From Physella acuta (taxonomy: Eukaryota; Mollusca; Gastropoda; Physidae), in contig NW_026731621.1 in NCBI RefSeq assembly GCF_028476545.1, positions 363,215-427,214 of the forward strand: 64,000 bases of DNA, written 5' to 3'. Within the stretch, counting starts at the first letter, position 1, and every line of letters begins with the position of its first letter. Below the pieces are notes generated by a model. It made no database searches, had not been told where the DNA came from, and was given only the letters and a program-made list of their open reading frames with translations. A program made the translations under genes and the position numbers. Below, piece by piece: positions 24,367 through 35,985 of this stretch.

Positions 24367-25180
24367 GGTATAGACTAAAATATAGCAAAAATATAGAAAT
24401 AAACTAAAATTTAATTATCAATATAAATTGGGATCAAAAGATGTTTAAGTAGAACAAAGCAACCATAACCAAACAAATGTAAACATAACAGATAATAATC
24501 AACAATTCTACATTAACTTATACAAAGAAAATGGGATATACATCACGCTCGACAGAATTAGAGCCTAACCTCTTATTAGGTATTGGTAGAACAAGGGGAA
24601 ATAAGTTGTTTTTTTTTAAAAGAATTATCCCCCCCCCCTCCAACTAAAGAGAGAAGCAGTGGTATACTACGTCGTCAAAAATTGAAGGACACAATTGACA
24701 CATGAGTCAGTTATATCAGAGAAAAAAATGTGCAGAACAAGGCCAAATTGGATATGTTTTTAGCAGTGGGTGTTAAACCAAGGCCATGTTTGACACTGTT
24801 TTATATAGATGAGAGGTTAATGTTTCATGTGAGACAATGTCTAGGCCTTTGACGTGGAGACAGAACAAAAGAAAATTGTATTGGATTGCAGTGTAAAGGT
24901 GTGTCTTTAAGTTTCTTGTATGCTTTGTTTGTAGGTTTGGCAGTTTTCTTTTTCATGTATTATTTATATTAGTGTTGACTTAGATTGATATTGTGTTACA
25001 CAGTAACTTAAATAGAATTTCTGTTGCTAGGAAAATTGTAATCGTGATAATTGAAATTTTAACAGCTGTCACGTCTCTATAAAATTCTTATATAAAACAT
25101 ATACTGTTCTTAAATTAGATTATACTTAATCATTATATTTGTACTTTAGAGAATATTTTTAAAAAATACAGTTTAAATTT
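24367..25180. other. AT-rich stretch with no recognisable gene
   Basis: No supported feature apart from short homopolymers. The plus-strand open frame ending near 24325 overlaps a SINE and is not a gene. Confidence 0.3.
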
Positions 25181-25322
25181 TTACTTTCTCGTATATACGA
25201 AGTATATAGAAAGTATTGTAATCGTGCAAAAAAAAAAATCGAGATTTTTGCAAATCTCGACGTTTTACATCTCACTGATACGGAAAAACATAATTTTGCA
25301 ATCTTGTCCGTATGTCTGTGTG

Positions 25323-25375
<53 letters not shown>

Positions 25376-25895
25376 GTGTGTAAACACGATAACTTGAGTA
25401 CCGTTACAGCTAGGTTGATGAAATTTCATATACAAGTATTATATCAAAATCGTAGATCCGTATCAACTTTTGAGCGATTTCGGATAACCGGAAGTGGTAC
25501 TTTTTCTACTTTGAATTTTTCAAAAGCCTATAACTTGAGTACTATTTCCGATAGATAAATGAAATTTCACATGTAAGTAAAAGATCTAATTCTCTACCTT
25601 CTGTTAAATTTTGAGTAATTTCCGTTGACCGGAAGTAGTAATTTACGCTACTTCCGATTTCTCAAAAAACTAATGTAAATTTATAAAGTACTAATACTAT
25701 TGCGCACTATTATACACACCTTTATTAGGCGTTCGCTTGGTGCGCAATTGTTTTTTACTGAGATTCTATTCTATTTTTAAAAGTTTCAGTATTTAAAATG
25801 GATTAAAGATCATAACTATATCCCCAGTTACCATCCCCTGTTGTTTTATATAAGAATATTCGAGAAAGTTTAGGGGAGATCACTACCGGTTTATT
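25181..25895 (+). repeat. Dispersed repeat R, copy 1
   Basis: It begins ACTTTCTCGTATATACGAAG, has an AAATCGAGATTTTTGC inverted word, a (GT)n run at 25326-25375, repeated phrases ATAACTTGAGTA and CCGGAAGT, and ends CACTACCGGTTTATTT. Copies lie at 44323-44996 and 48309-48943 on the minus strand. I see no coding frame or clear target duplication, and its class is unknown. Confidence 0.8.
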
Positions 25896-25984
25896 TATAA
25901 TCAAGTATGTTTTTCAAATTATTAAACAGTAAGCTGATAAAGTTAATTTTTTATCTTTTTATTTGCGATTTTGTAAACAGTTTG

Positions 25985-26225
25985 TAGGGTAAGTAAACAT
26001 CTTGCTTAAGTAACGATATTGGGTAAATAACCATCTTGTTAAAATAATCAACTTGGGTAAGTAAACATTTTGGGTAAGTAATCATTTTGGTTAAGCAAAC
26101 CATCTTGGGTAAGTAATCAGCTTGGGTAAGTCACCAGCTTGGGTGCTTAACCATTTCGGATAAGTAAACATCTTGGATAAGTAACCATGTTGGGTAAGTA
26201 AGTATCTTGGGTAAGCAACTAAAAG
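25985..26225. repeat. GGGTAAGTAACCATCTT minisatellite
   Basis: Degenerate units of about 16-17 bp are built on CTTGGGTAAGTAACCAT. They run directly into the GGCCGACA-type array. Confidence 0.85.
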
Positions 26226-26590
26226 GCCGACACAGACAAACAACCGACACGGAAAAAAACCGTTAGGAAAAAACAAGGACAGGAAAAAATGCGGCATCTA
26301 AAAGGTCGACATAAAAAAGCCGACTTAATCTAAGGCAGACAGACCATAATGCCGACATTGGCAAGGCCGACAAAAAATGCCGACTTGATCTACAGCAGAC
26401 AGACCATAATGCCGACATCTACAAGGTCGACATAGAAAATGCCGACTTGATATAAGGCAGACAGACCATAATGCCGACATCTACAAGGTCGACATAAAAA
26501 ATGCTGACATCTACAAAGCAGACAGACCATAATGCCGACATCTACAAAGCAAACACACAAGAGGCCTAGTGACCGTAAGGCCGACAAGTT
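26218..26590. repeat. Degenerate GCCGACAT minisatellite
   Basis: Units share AAAGGCCGACA or ATGCCGACATCTACAAGG and include a longer period around AGGCAGACAGACCATAATGC. It is related to the arrays at 18321 and 56474 but more diverged. Open frames in it are artefacts. Confidence 0.8.
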
Positions 26591-27149
26591 TTTAATAAAA
26601 CAATTATAAAAGAAAATATGTACAAGTCCAAGTGCACAAAGTTTAATCTGCTCTATAAATTTGCATTGATTTGAATAATGGTGCCTACAATTTGCATTCT
26701 TTCATTTACGTTTAGAAATATGGAAGTATTACGAAATACTTGTTTATCCATTGTACACTCACGTCATCTCAAGTCGCATGGACCCGCATGTTCACCTTAT
26801 TATAGCATGTGGGCTACGATTCCGTGGGCCATTAACTTCGTTCATCACTGTCTGTCTATAATGGATCAGTTCTATTACATAGGAAATACATTTTAACATA
26901 ATTTACAGATACACAGAATGTAAGTTTTCAGTAGTTGTGCTAAACATGTTGGCAAGCTTGATATTCACGTAATAACTGTTTTATTGTCGTCTTACTACAG
27001 CCGCACTAAATATACACCTAAAACAAGACAAGAGTATATATTTTATATCACAACTACTTATACAGTATGTTTTTGTGGTTTCTGGTATCAAGGCTAATGT
27101 AAAATGAAAATATAATAATTTTCTCTAGGTATTTACGTAAACGCGTATA
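26591..27149. other. Non-coding spacer
   Basis: No exon or element end was recognised before the Helitron. Confidence 0.3.
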
Positions 27150-27334
27150 TCTATATATATAAAGCAAAGTGGTCGGGTGCCCGATAGGGCACTTCCCGGC
27201 GCCTCAGGCGCGTCAAATTTGGCACGAAGGTGCCTTATGGCGATAGAACACGAGGGCCGGTGACGTTTTGGCAAAAAGTCTACGGACAGGGGGTCAAAAC
27301 TGACCTCGACTGACCGGCGCCTTATATGGGCTAT

Positions 27335-28975
27335 ATTACGAAAAAAAAATTCCGACGACGACCCCCCTTGAAATTTTGTGAGGTGGTAGGAGAACACCCT
27401 GGGGTGTCACAAAAAACTCGGCATATCTGGGAAAACTTCGTAAAGGGGTCAAAAGTGACCAGTTGTATTTCCCTATATAATCTTTGTATTTTATGGGAAA
27501 AACAGAGGGTCATTTCAACGCAGACTTTAGGGAACTTAAACTCAGTATATCTGGCTAATTTTTTGCGTACTCTTAGGTGAATGGCTTGGCCTTTATGGAA
27601 AACTGTCGGTTTGACTCAAAGCCCTCGACGAGGGCTAAAAAGTGACCGCGAGTGAAATTCTCTTTATATGAGCTCTATTACGAAAAGAAAATTCCTCCGA
27701 CGACCCCCCTTGAAATTTTGTGAGGTGGTAGGAGAACACCTTGGGGTGTCACAAAAAACTCGGCATATCTGGGAAAACGTCGTAAAGGGGTCGAAACTGA
27801 CCAGTTGTATTTCCCTATATAATCTTTGTATTTTATGGGGAAAACATAGGGTCATTTCAACGCAGACTTTAGGGTACTTAAACTCAGTATATCTGGCTAA
27901 TTTTTTGCATACGTTTAGGTCAATGGCTTGACCTTTAGGGAAAACTGTCGTTTTGACTCAAAGCCCTCGAGGAGGGCTAAAAAGTGACCGCGAGTAAAAT
28001 TCTCATTATAAGAGCTATATTACGAAAAAAAATTTCCTCCGACGACCCCCCTTGAAATTTTGTGAGGTGGTAGGAGAATGCCTGGGGGTGTCACAAAAAA
28101 CTCGCCATGTCTGGGAAAAATCGGGAAATGGGTCAAAACTGACCAGTCGTATTTCCCTATATAATCTTTGTATTTTATGGGGAAAACAGAGGGTCATTTC
28201 AACGCAGACTTTAGGGTACTTAAACTCAGTATATCTGGCTAATTATTTGCATACTTTTAGGTCAATGGTTTGACCTTTAGGGAAAACTGTCAGTTTGACT
28301 CAAAGCCCTCGAGGAGGGCTAAAAAGTGACCGCGAGTGAAATTCTCATTATATGAGCTATATTACGAAAAAAAATTTCCTCCGACGACCCCCCTTGAAAT
28401 TTTGTGAGGTGGTAGGAGGATGCCTGGGGGTGTCACAAAAAACTCGCCATGTCTGGGAAAAATCGGGAAATGGGTCAAAACTGACCAGTCGTATTTCCCT
28501 ATATAATGTTTGTATTTTATGGGGAAAACAGAGGGTCATTTCAACGCAGACTTTAGGGTACTTAAACTCAGTATATCTGGCTAATTATTTGCATACTTTT
28601 AGGTCAATGGTTTGACCTTTAGGGAAAACTGTCAGTTTGACTCAAAGCCCTCGAGGAGGGCTAAAAAGTGACCGCGAGTGAAATTCTCATTATATGAGCT
28701 ATATTACGAAAAAAAATTTCCTCCGACGACCCCCCTTGAAATTTTGTGAGGTGGTAGGAGGATGCCTGGGGGTGTCACAAAAAACTCGCCATGTCTGGGA
28801 AAAATCGGGAAATGGGTCAAAACTGACCAGTCGTATTTCCCTATATAATCTTTGTATTTTATGGGGAAAACAGAGGGTCATTTCAACGCAGACTTTAGGG
28901 TACTTAAGCTCAGTATACCTGGCTAATTTTTTGCATGTTCCTAGCACAATGGCTTGACCTTTAGGGAAATCTGTC
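27335..28975 (+). repeat. 342-bp tandem repeat, about 4.8 units
   Basis: Units begin ATTACGAAAA at 27335, 27677, 28019, 28361 and 28703, an exact 342-bp period. Each has GGTCAAAACTGACC or a close variant, and the first four hold a hairpin of the type AGCCCTCGACGAGGGCT. Units 3-5 are nearly identical and 1-2 differ more. The last unit is cut short near 28975. The similar open frames in each unit are by-products. Confidence 0.95.
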
Positions 28976-29379
28976 GGCATGTTCATTAAACACAAGTTTT
29001 AAAAAAAATATCATCTTTTACAAAAATTCTAATTATGTCTTTATTTAGTCCTATAGCACTTACTTCCCTTTGATAAATTAGGAAAAACACAATTACTTCC
29101 CTTTATAAAATCATTGCATTAGTCGAAAATAATTTACTTTTTAATTACTTTGTTTTGGTGTTGGGAAAAAAAAATAATTACATAATTAGCGGGGATTGAT
29201 CAAGTGCAAATGTTGTAGGTATTTTACGGATAAGCTTGGAGTATTAAAATTGTTCATCAAATTGAAACAGGCGCGTTCGTTTAAGTGAGTGAAAAAGACT
29301 GTGAATAAGTTGGGGTACTATAGTCGTTCATTAAGCTAAAACAGGTGATTCCGCCACGGGCGTTTATGTTCGCGTTAGT

Positions 29380-29690
29380 GTTTTCTTTGTGTTTAGGTGG
29401 GTTTGCGTTAGTGGTTGCGTTTTGATTTGGTTCGTTTTTGTTCTTTCTTTTTTCGTTTTTGTTTGTGTTTTTTGTTTGGGTTTGTATTTGTGTTTTTGGT
29501 TGGTTTTGCGTTTGGATTTGGTTTGTTTTCGTTTGCTTTTTCGTTGTTTTTTTTGTTGGTATTGGTGTTTGTGGTTGGGTTTGTTGTTAGGTTTTTGTTT
29601 TCGTTTGTATTTGTAATTGTGTTAGCGTTATGTTTGCGTTTTGTTGTTTTGGTTTTGGTTGGTTGTGGTTTGGGTGGGCAATGCCGGGTT
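29380..29690 (+). repeat. G/T-rich, C-poor tract
   Basis: About 300 bp are almost free of A and C on this strand, made of irregular TTTGGG, GTTTTTG and GGTTTG words. Two overlapping hydrophobic open frames here reflect composition only. Confidence 0.8.
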
Positions 29691-29778
29691 TATGATGATT
29701 ACTAAACACACAGGTAATGGTCTTTAACAGAAAGGTTTTTCACAGAAGCCAGAGCAGGGCCTGGCCGGGACGGCTAGT

Positions 29779-30247
29779 TTCTTATATAAGCAAACTATAT
29801 AAGTAAACAATGACATTCGTCATACGTTCAGGTTTCAAGGGAGGTAACGTTTTTAAAAATTATTATTTTTCAAATAATTGTATACTATTTTAAACAGAAA
29901 CAGAACATGACGAAGTATAGCATTTGTTTAGTACAAAATTAAGTTGTTAATTTAGTTACGTATCTTAATTAAATAATCAAATAAATTTCAAAAGGCAATG
30001 TAATATACACTATTAGATATACTGTTCATGGAACCTGTGTAGTTCTAATTCCATTTTAGTTATACATTGCGTACTTTCCTATATTTGTTCTACCAACGGA
30101 ATTTAAATGACAAACAAAAACATATTTTCTAAAGTTAGCATTACTGTTTAAATTAAAGCACTCCCCACCCAATCCATCGCTAAATAATTAAGTATTCAAA
30201 TTCTCAAATGTTTTTTAAAAACCTAAGCGAAGCTAGGCAGTATGCCT
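29779..30247. other. Non-coding spacer right of the Helitron
   Basis: AT-rich sequence with no recognised gene. Confidence 0.3.
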
Positions 30248-30366
<119 letters not shown>

Positions 30367-30491
30367 TGATCTACTATCTAAACTAAGGCAAACTGATGCA
30401 ATGTGCTTATCCTCGTTTTCAGCATAGGGGGAGCGGTGAGCGTAAAACAAGTTACAAATAAATTAAAACTTTCTAAACCCGAGTCAAAAAG

Positions 30492-30806
30492 TCATATTTT
30501 GATACTCACTAAACTTAAGTTTCAGATAGAAAGTTTAAATATTTGACAGTTTTATCATATTTTGATACTCAATAAACTTAAGTTTCAGATAGAAAGTTTA
30601 AATATTTGACAGTTTTATCATATTTTGATACTCAATAAACTTAAGTTTCAGATAGAAAGTTTAAATATTTGACAGTTTTATCATATTTTGATACTCAATA
30701 AACTTAAGTTTCAGATAGAAAGTTTTAATATTTGACAGTTTTATCATATTTTGATACTTAATAAAGTAAAGTTTCAGATAGAAAGTTTTAATATTTGACA
30801 GTTTTG
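30492..30806 (+). repeat. 63-bp tandem repeat, 5 units
   Basis: Units begin CATATTTTGATACTC at 30492, 30556, 30619, 30682 and 30745. They contain AAGTTTCAGATAGAAAG and end TTGACAGTTTTAT. The right-hand duplicate has just one diverged unit at about 33868-33925, so expansion followed duplication. Confidence 0.93.
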
Positions 30807-31654
30807 CCGTACACTTACTATAAAACAAATCTAAAACTGTCGCGGTTGAGGAAATTAACTTGATCTGTCCCATGTAACGTCTACAGAAGAGTATAAACTA
30901 GAAACATAAAGGAGTGATGTAGACTAAAGTAAAAGTGATTTTTTTTTAAAAATGACAATTACACAGATCTTGTTGCTTATATTGACGGATTTTATCCTAC
31001 CATATGGATTATCATTCAAACATTTTAAAAGCAGTTTCTTTAAATGTGTATATGTGTGATTACTGGAGAATGGGATAAGTATTTTTATTGTGAAATCCAA
31101 AAGTGTAAAATTCAAATATACCGGGAAACAACTGAATAAGTATTTCTTAATCCATCATTTTAATTGTTGCTCCCCTTTGACCGTAAATAGATTTATTCAA
31201 TATTAAAGACCTGCTTAGCTTTTCAAGTAGGCCCTATACCTTTATAACATGTATTTGAAAGACCACAGCAAAGAGTTGTTTTTTCCCACGTTTTCTTTAA
31301 CTTGCTTTCTCTGTTTGTTTTTCCAATCAAATCTTGCGATCGAAATTTCTGGCACTTCCCAGTTAGCTAGCGCGCTGAAATTTTCAGGGAAGCTTTCTTT
31401 TGGATGACCATAGAATATTCAATTGTTATTATTACTAAATTGATCAATGGAAACATTTTATTGAGCATTTTAGACCGCTATATAATCTATATATATAATT
31501 CTCCTCTGCGAGCCATTAGAAAAAAAACGAGCGACGCCTCTCTCTTGCCGCGCGCAGTGACGCGAAACGATCCCACGTCGCGACAGGCTTAGGGGCAGAT
31601 AATTTAGTTTGAACCGACTTTAAACTTACAGGAGGTAACTATTACCACTGGTGG

Positions 31655-31860
31655 CCAGTTTGGGGGAGACGATATGGTCGAGTGGTTGGGCACACGATTG
31701 CTATCCCACTCGACACGGGTTCAAATCTATGTGTTCTAGTCAGTAACCAGCCCTCGTCCTAACCGCTATCAACTAACCTCTGACAATCATTCACTTGCGA
31801 TTGAGACCGAAGAAGAAAGGGTCTCTCGTTTTTTACGAGTTGTCTTTTTACGAGTTGTCT
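31655..31860 (+). mobile_element. tRNA-Ser-like SINE
   Basis: 'ATATGGTCGAGTGGTTGGGC' (A box) and CGACACGGGTTCAAATC (B box), with an extended variable region, resemble a serine tRNA. The acceptor stem does not pair, and the body continues to about 31860. Confidence 0.6.
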
Positions 31861-31944
31861 TCGTTTACCCAAAAAAAGTGAAAAGATAAAATCGATAGCA
31901 AGATTTCAATGCAAACAAACAGACAAAGACTAAAAAGTAGAAAA

Positions 31945-32305
31945 TAATAATCATTAAAAAAGTTTTAAAAAACCCACGTTTCCTGATTGAACTAAAAAGT
32001 AGAAAATAAATACTATACATCACAATAATGCAAGCGATCACTCTACTATAAGCGATGAAAAACGTGGGGTGCCGTGATTTTCTTACAGTTTCTAATACTG
32101 TTGACTCTCTACAAGCTCCCTAATAAAAGTCAATAGTATTATCTAATCAATAGTAATATAACTTTTACTTCGGCGCCCCACGTTTTTCATCGCTTATAGT
32201 AGAGTGATCGCTTGCATTATTGTGATGTATAGTAATTTATTTTCTACTTTTTAGTTCAATCAGAAAACGTGGGTTTTTTTAAACTTTTTTAATGATTATT
32301 ATTCT
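31945..32305. repeat. Large inverted repeat, about 125-bp arms
   Basis: The left arm (about 31945-32073) and right arm (about 32184-32305) are near-perfect inverses. They begin AATAATCATTAAAAAAGTTT, pass CCCACGTTTcCTGATTGAAC, and end at GATGAAAAACGTGGGG. The spacer of 110 bp is unrelated. It may be a MITE whose long TIRs are most of its length. The flanking target duplication is not clear. Confidence 0.85.
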
Positions 32306-32524
32306 TTTACAAGTTTAATTAAATTGTTTATCAGAAAATAAACTAAAAAAAAACTATATAATCCATCGTCATGCTTAAATGAATTCGAATCTAAGTAGAC
32401 TTGATTTAACGGTTGTATTATACATTGTGTTACATCACATTTTGTTAAATTTACAATGCAACATTAAAGCAAACTTGTATATCATACGGCCAGTTAAGCA
32501 GAAAATTTAAAAGTTCATTTATTT

Positions 32525-32720
32525 GTTCTACCCATGACTTATTGTGCTATTGAGTCCATTCGGAACACCAAGTAGAACTTTAATTCCTCCAAACATGTCC
32601 TTTACACATGAGAGATAAGAATATGTACACCAAAGAACGTACTCAAACCTGGGATTTAAACTCGTGCTCTTGGGGACAAACTGCTTGTATTCCATCACTC
32701 GAACATGTCGTCCCATGTAT
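32525..32720 (-). mobile_element. tRNA-like SINE (left-unit copy)
   Basis: The minus strand reads GGGACGACATGTTCGAGTGA (A-box region) and GAGCACGAGTTTAAATCCCA (B-box region). Its homologue is at 34915-35112. It is a SINE carried in the block duplication. Confidence 0.55.
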
Positions 32721-33107
32721 CCAGTTGATTTTTTAAAGTTCTGCTTTACAGTTATAATTTTTGAAATATTTGAAGTGTTTTATGTTTTACAATAATACTA
32801 GTTAAGTAGCCTATACCAATGCGGGTCCATAAACTTTTAATTAAGTTATTCACAAAATCACCATCAGATTGTTCAATGATATCTAGTAAATTAGAATGAC
32901 AACAATTCTTACATAACTGTTCGTCTACCACATCAATAAGATCTCATTTTACATTTCAATTGGAGCAGGTCTAGAATCGTCGAAATATAAAACTACACTA
33001 CCTGATGTTCCACTTTTTTCAAATGTTCTTATCCATCTTAGTTTTACAGGTGTATTAGACTTTAAAAATGTGACTTTGTTGTAAAGTTTAAACTTACAAC
33101 CCATGAC

Positions 33108-33605
33108 AGCCAATCTACTGCTGGTGACACACCGTAAGGGTGACCCAATCTACTGCTGGTGACACACCGTAAGGGTGACCCAATCTACTGCTGGTGACAC
33201 AAGGATGGCCCAATCTACTGCTGGTGACACAAGGGTGGCCCAATCTACTGCCGGTGACACACCGCAAGGGTGACCCAATCTACTGCCGGTGACACAAGGG
33301 TGGCCCAATCTACTTCTGGTGACACAAGGGTGGCCCAATCTACTGCCGGTGACACACCGTAAGGGTGACCCAATCTACTGCCGGTGACACAAGGGTGGCC
33401 CAATCTACTACCGGTGACACAAGGGTGGCCCAATCTACTGCTTGTGACACAAGGGTGGCCCAATCTACTGCCGGTGACACACCGCAATTGTAATGTGACT
33501 TTGTTGTAAAGTTTAAACTTACAACCCATGACAGCCAATCTACTGCTGGTGACACAGCGCAAGGGTGGCCCAATCTACTGCTGGTGACACACCGCAAGGG
33601 TAATG
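33108..33605. repeat. CCAATCTACTGCTGGTGACAC minisatellite
   Basis: About 15 units exist in two lengths (about 30 and 35 bp). Each has CAATCTACTGC.GGTGACAC, and the longer form adds ACCGTAAGGGTGAC. The non-repetitive leader GACTTTGTTGTAAAGTTTAA recurs inside at about 33495-33530, so a larger unit was also duplicated. The antisense frames are repeat artefacts. Confidence 0.93.
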
Positions 33606-34512
33606 TTTTGGGCTCACAGTCACCACCTAAGTAGAGGATGACACGACTAACAGTTGAGCACTCTATCTACTGCTGGAGATGCTGACTTGTATATGTCGCT
33701 CAATCACGTACACAGCCCACCCCCCCCCCCCCATGTGTCTCTCGGCATTCACACCACATGCCTGACATCGTGTTACACTTTCTCGGACATCTGTGTTGAC
33801 CATACATTGAGTGGTGTAAGTAAAACTATTTAACAGTTTCTAAACCCGAGTTAGAAAGGCACATTTTGATACTCAAAATGCTATTTCATCTAGAAGTTTT
33901 AAATGTTTGACAGCTTTGCTGTAAACGTTCAATAAAACAAATCTACAACTGTTGCTATTGAGTAACTCTACTTCATCTGTTCCATGTGCACTATACTCTG
34001 TGACGGTAACAATGTGTTGTACTTATCTTGTTATCAATTTAATTCGCTCTATTAAAAACATTATTCTCCTAACAACAAAGGAACTGCTTACATTGCAGGA
34101 ACTGATGTAGGCTGAAACATTGGAAATTGATTTAAAAGAAAAAACTGCAAACAACCGACCGTGATGCTAAAATTGACTGAATTTTATCCCAGAATATGGA
34201 CTGTCATTCAAATATTTTAATAGCATTTACTTTAAATTTATATTTTGCAAGCTGGCGGGTGAATAAGAATATTTTATGGTGAAATACAAAAATGTAAAAC
34301 GTCAAATTTAATAAACGGGGATACAACTATGTAAATACTTTTGATTCAATTATTTTCATTGTTACTTCCCTTTGACCATAAAAACGTATATTGCAATTTA
34401 GAGATCGCACGGTCGCTTAACTTTGTCCAAAAACTTTTATTTCATACACTTGTTTTATTGTTTTTATCACAATATCTTACAGAGTGTATACTTATGAAAC
34501 AGATGTACTTAC

Positions 34513-34750
34513 TTGCTTAAACCTCGCCCCTTCCTGTGGAGTATAGGTCAGCCACAAATCTCCGCCATTTCACTCTGTATTGGGCGAGCCACTTCAGTTC
34601 ATGCCAGGTTTTGTCAGTACCCAGAACTCCTTCCATCTCTCTCATCCATGTTCCGAGTGGTCTTCCTCTCTTTTCCATGTGGAGTCCATTCTAGTGCTAT
34701 GTTCGAGAGTCTTCTTCTGATATGCGAAGAACATGAAACCGATAGAATCC
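34513..34750 (-). mobile_element. LINE 3'-end fragment
   Basis: The minus strand encodes the same tail as 18940-19825, with ALEWTPHGKE-type and RNMDERDGR-type stretches, but in scrambled frames. It is an old truncated copy. Confidence 0.7.
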
Positions 34751-34914
34751 CTAATTAATCTACAAGTTATCCTGAAAAATGTATCGATATTTCAACCTAA
34801 GTAGGATTGGTGTAACATTTGTGTTAAACATTGTTACTTATTATATTTAAATTGACCAACAACTTTAACTAACTTGCATAGCATGCAGGCAATTTGGCAG
34901 AGAAAGTAGAGTTT

Positions 34915-35112
34915 ATGTGTTGGTGCTATACCCATGACTTATTACGTCATTGAGCCTACACAGAACACCCAGCCGAATTATTTTTCTCCAAACATCTCCA
35001 CGAACACATCATATTTGTGCATCAAAAAAGGTAATCTAACATGGGAATCAAACTCGTGTCATTGGGGATAAAATGCGTGTAGTCTTTTACTCGATCATGT
35101 CGTCCCTTTTCT
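34915..35112 (-). mobile_element. tRNA-like SINE (right-unit copy)
   Basis: The minus strand has GGGACGACATGATCGAGTAA and GACACGAGTTTGATTCCCA at A/B-box spacing. It is the homologue of 32525-32720. Confidence 0.55.
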
Positions 35113-35265
35113 CCAATTGCGTTATTTATGCCACGGTTTACAGTTTTCATGTTTAAAAACTTTTTATTCCGTGTTTTACATTTACACTAGTTGTTCTTTC
35201 ACTGCCGATCTATCAACCTGTGCAAAAGATGTTTTACAATATCACAGTCAGTTTGTTCAAGGATT

Positions 35266-35600
35266 TCTAGTCAATGACAGCATTGTTTACACAAATGTCA
35301 GTCAATGTCAGCAGTGTTTACACAAATGTCAGCCAATGTCAGCAGTGTTTACACAAATGTCAGTCAATGACAGCAGTGTTTACACAAATGTCAGTCAATG
35401 ACAACAGTGTTTACACAAAAGTCAGTCAATGACATCAGTGTTTACACACATTTCAGTCAATGACAGCAGTGTTTACACAAATGTCAGTCAATGTCAGCAG
35501 TGTTTACACAAATGTCAGTCAATGTCAGCAGTGTTTACACAAATGTCAGCCAATGACAGCAGTGTTTACACAAATGTCAGTCAATGACAGCATCGAACTA
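35266..35600 (+). repeat. 31-bp minisatellite
   Basis: About 10-11 units of TGTCAGTCAATGACAGCAGT plus GTTTACACAAA run at an exact 31-bp period, with a few substitutions. It lies where the left unit has single-copy sequence. An open frame through it exists only because of the array. Confidence 0.95.
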
Positions 35601-35822
35601 CTTTTTCACATTTCTATTGGAGCAGATCTAGAAGCGACGAAGTATCTAAATATAGTATGCGATGTGTCAAATATTTTTAAATGATTAGAATTCCTCATTT
35701 TTCTAATTATCTCATTTAAATTAGTCTTACGGGTGTATTGAGCATAAACAAATGGACTTTGTTGTAAAGTTTAAACTTACAACCAGGCGCGAACATCGGC
35801 ATCACAACTTGCTCTGTTTAAC

Positions 35823-35985
35823 AACAACTTAAACATCAACAGACAACAACTTAAACATCAACAGACAACAACTTAAACATCAACAGACAACAACTTAAAC
35901 ATCAACAGACAACAACTTAAACATCAACAGACAACAACTTAAACATCAACAGACAACAACTTAAACATCAACAGACAACAAAGAT
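35823..35985 (+). repeat. 22-bp minisatellite
   Basis: Seven near-identical units of ACAACTTAAACATCAACAGA plus CA, an exact 22-bp period. Confidence 0.95.

Larger units (their letters stand above)
27150..29777 (+). mobile_element. Non-autonomous Helitron
   Basis: The 5' end is TCTATATATATAAAGC, preceded by A. The 3' end is the short hairpin GCCGGGACGGC followed by CTAG and host T (29778). That is the rolling-circle Helitron signature of TC start, CTRR end, terminal hairpin and insertion between A and T, without target duplication. There is no Rep/helicase frame, so it depends on a relative for movement. It carries five 342-bp tandem units (27335-28975) and a G/T-rich tract (29380-29690). A truncated 5' end of the same family lies at 16580-16672. 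Confidence 0.78.
30450..33110 (+). repeat. Tandem block duplication, left unit
   Basis: This is collinear with 33810-35795. Shared landmarks are 'TTTCTAAACCCGAGT', 'TTTGATACTCAA', 'AAAACAAATCTA.AACTGT', 'CTTCCCTTTGACC'-like text, a minus-strand SINE, and the closing 'GACTTTGTTGTAAAG' and 'TTTAAACTTACAACC'. The copies have diverged noticeably, so the duplication is old. The left unit has an extra SINE and a large inverted repeat. Confidence 0.75.
33810..35795 (+). repeat. Tandem block duplication, right unit
   Basis: Partner of 30450-33110. It gained a LINE fragment (34513-34750) and two different minisatellites. No gene is seen in it. Confidence 0.75.

Noticed and set aside
25181-25215. loxP-like TTCGTATA / TATACGAAG words
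   Set aside because: Resemblance covers just a few bases of a repeat edge, and there is no recombinase gene or second oriented site.
29389-29705. Hydrophobic, membrane-like open frames
   Set aside because: They come from a G/T-rich tract that gives Phe, Val, Leu and Gly in any frame.
31484-31600. A second Helitron start (TCTATATATATAATTCTCC)
   Set aside because: The first bases fit, but I found no matching CTRR end with hairpin nearby and no shared interior.
33150-33597. Minus-strand frames with repeating SRLGHPCVT residues
   Set aside because: Produced by the 30/35-bp minisatellite, and they switch frame with unit length.
35266-35985. Possible CRISPR-like arrays
   Set aside because: Repeats are head to tail with no unique spacers, in a eukaryotic context; they are minisatellites.
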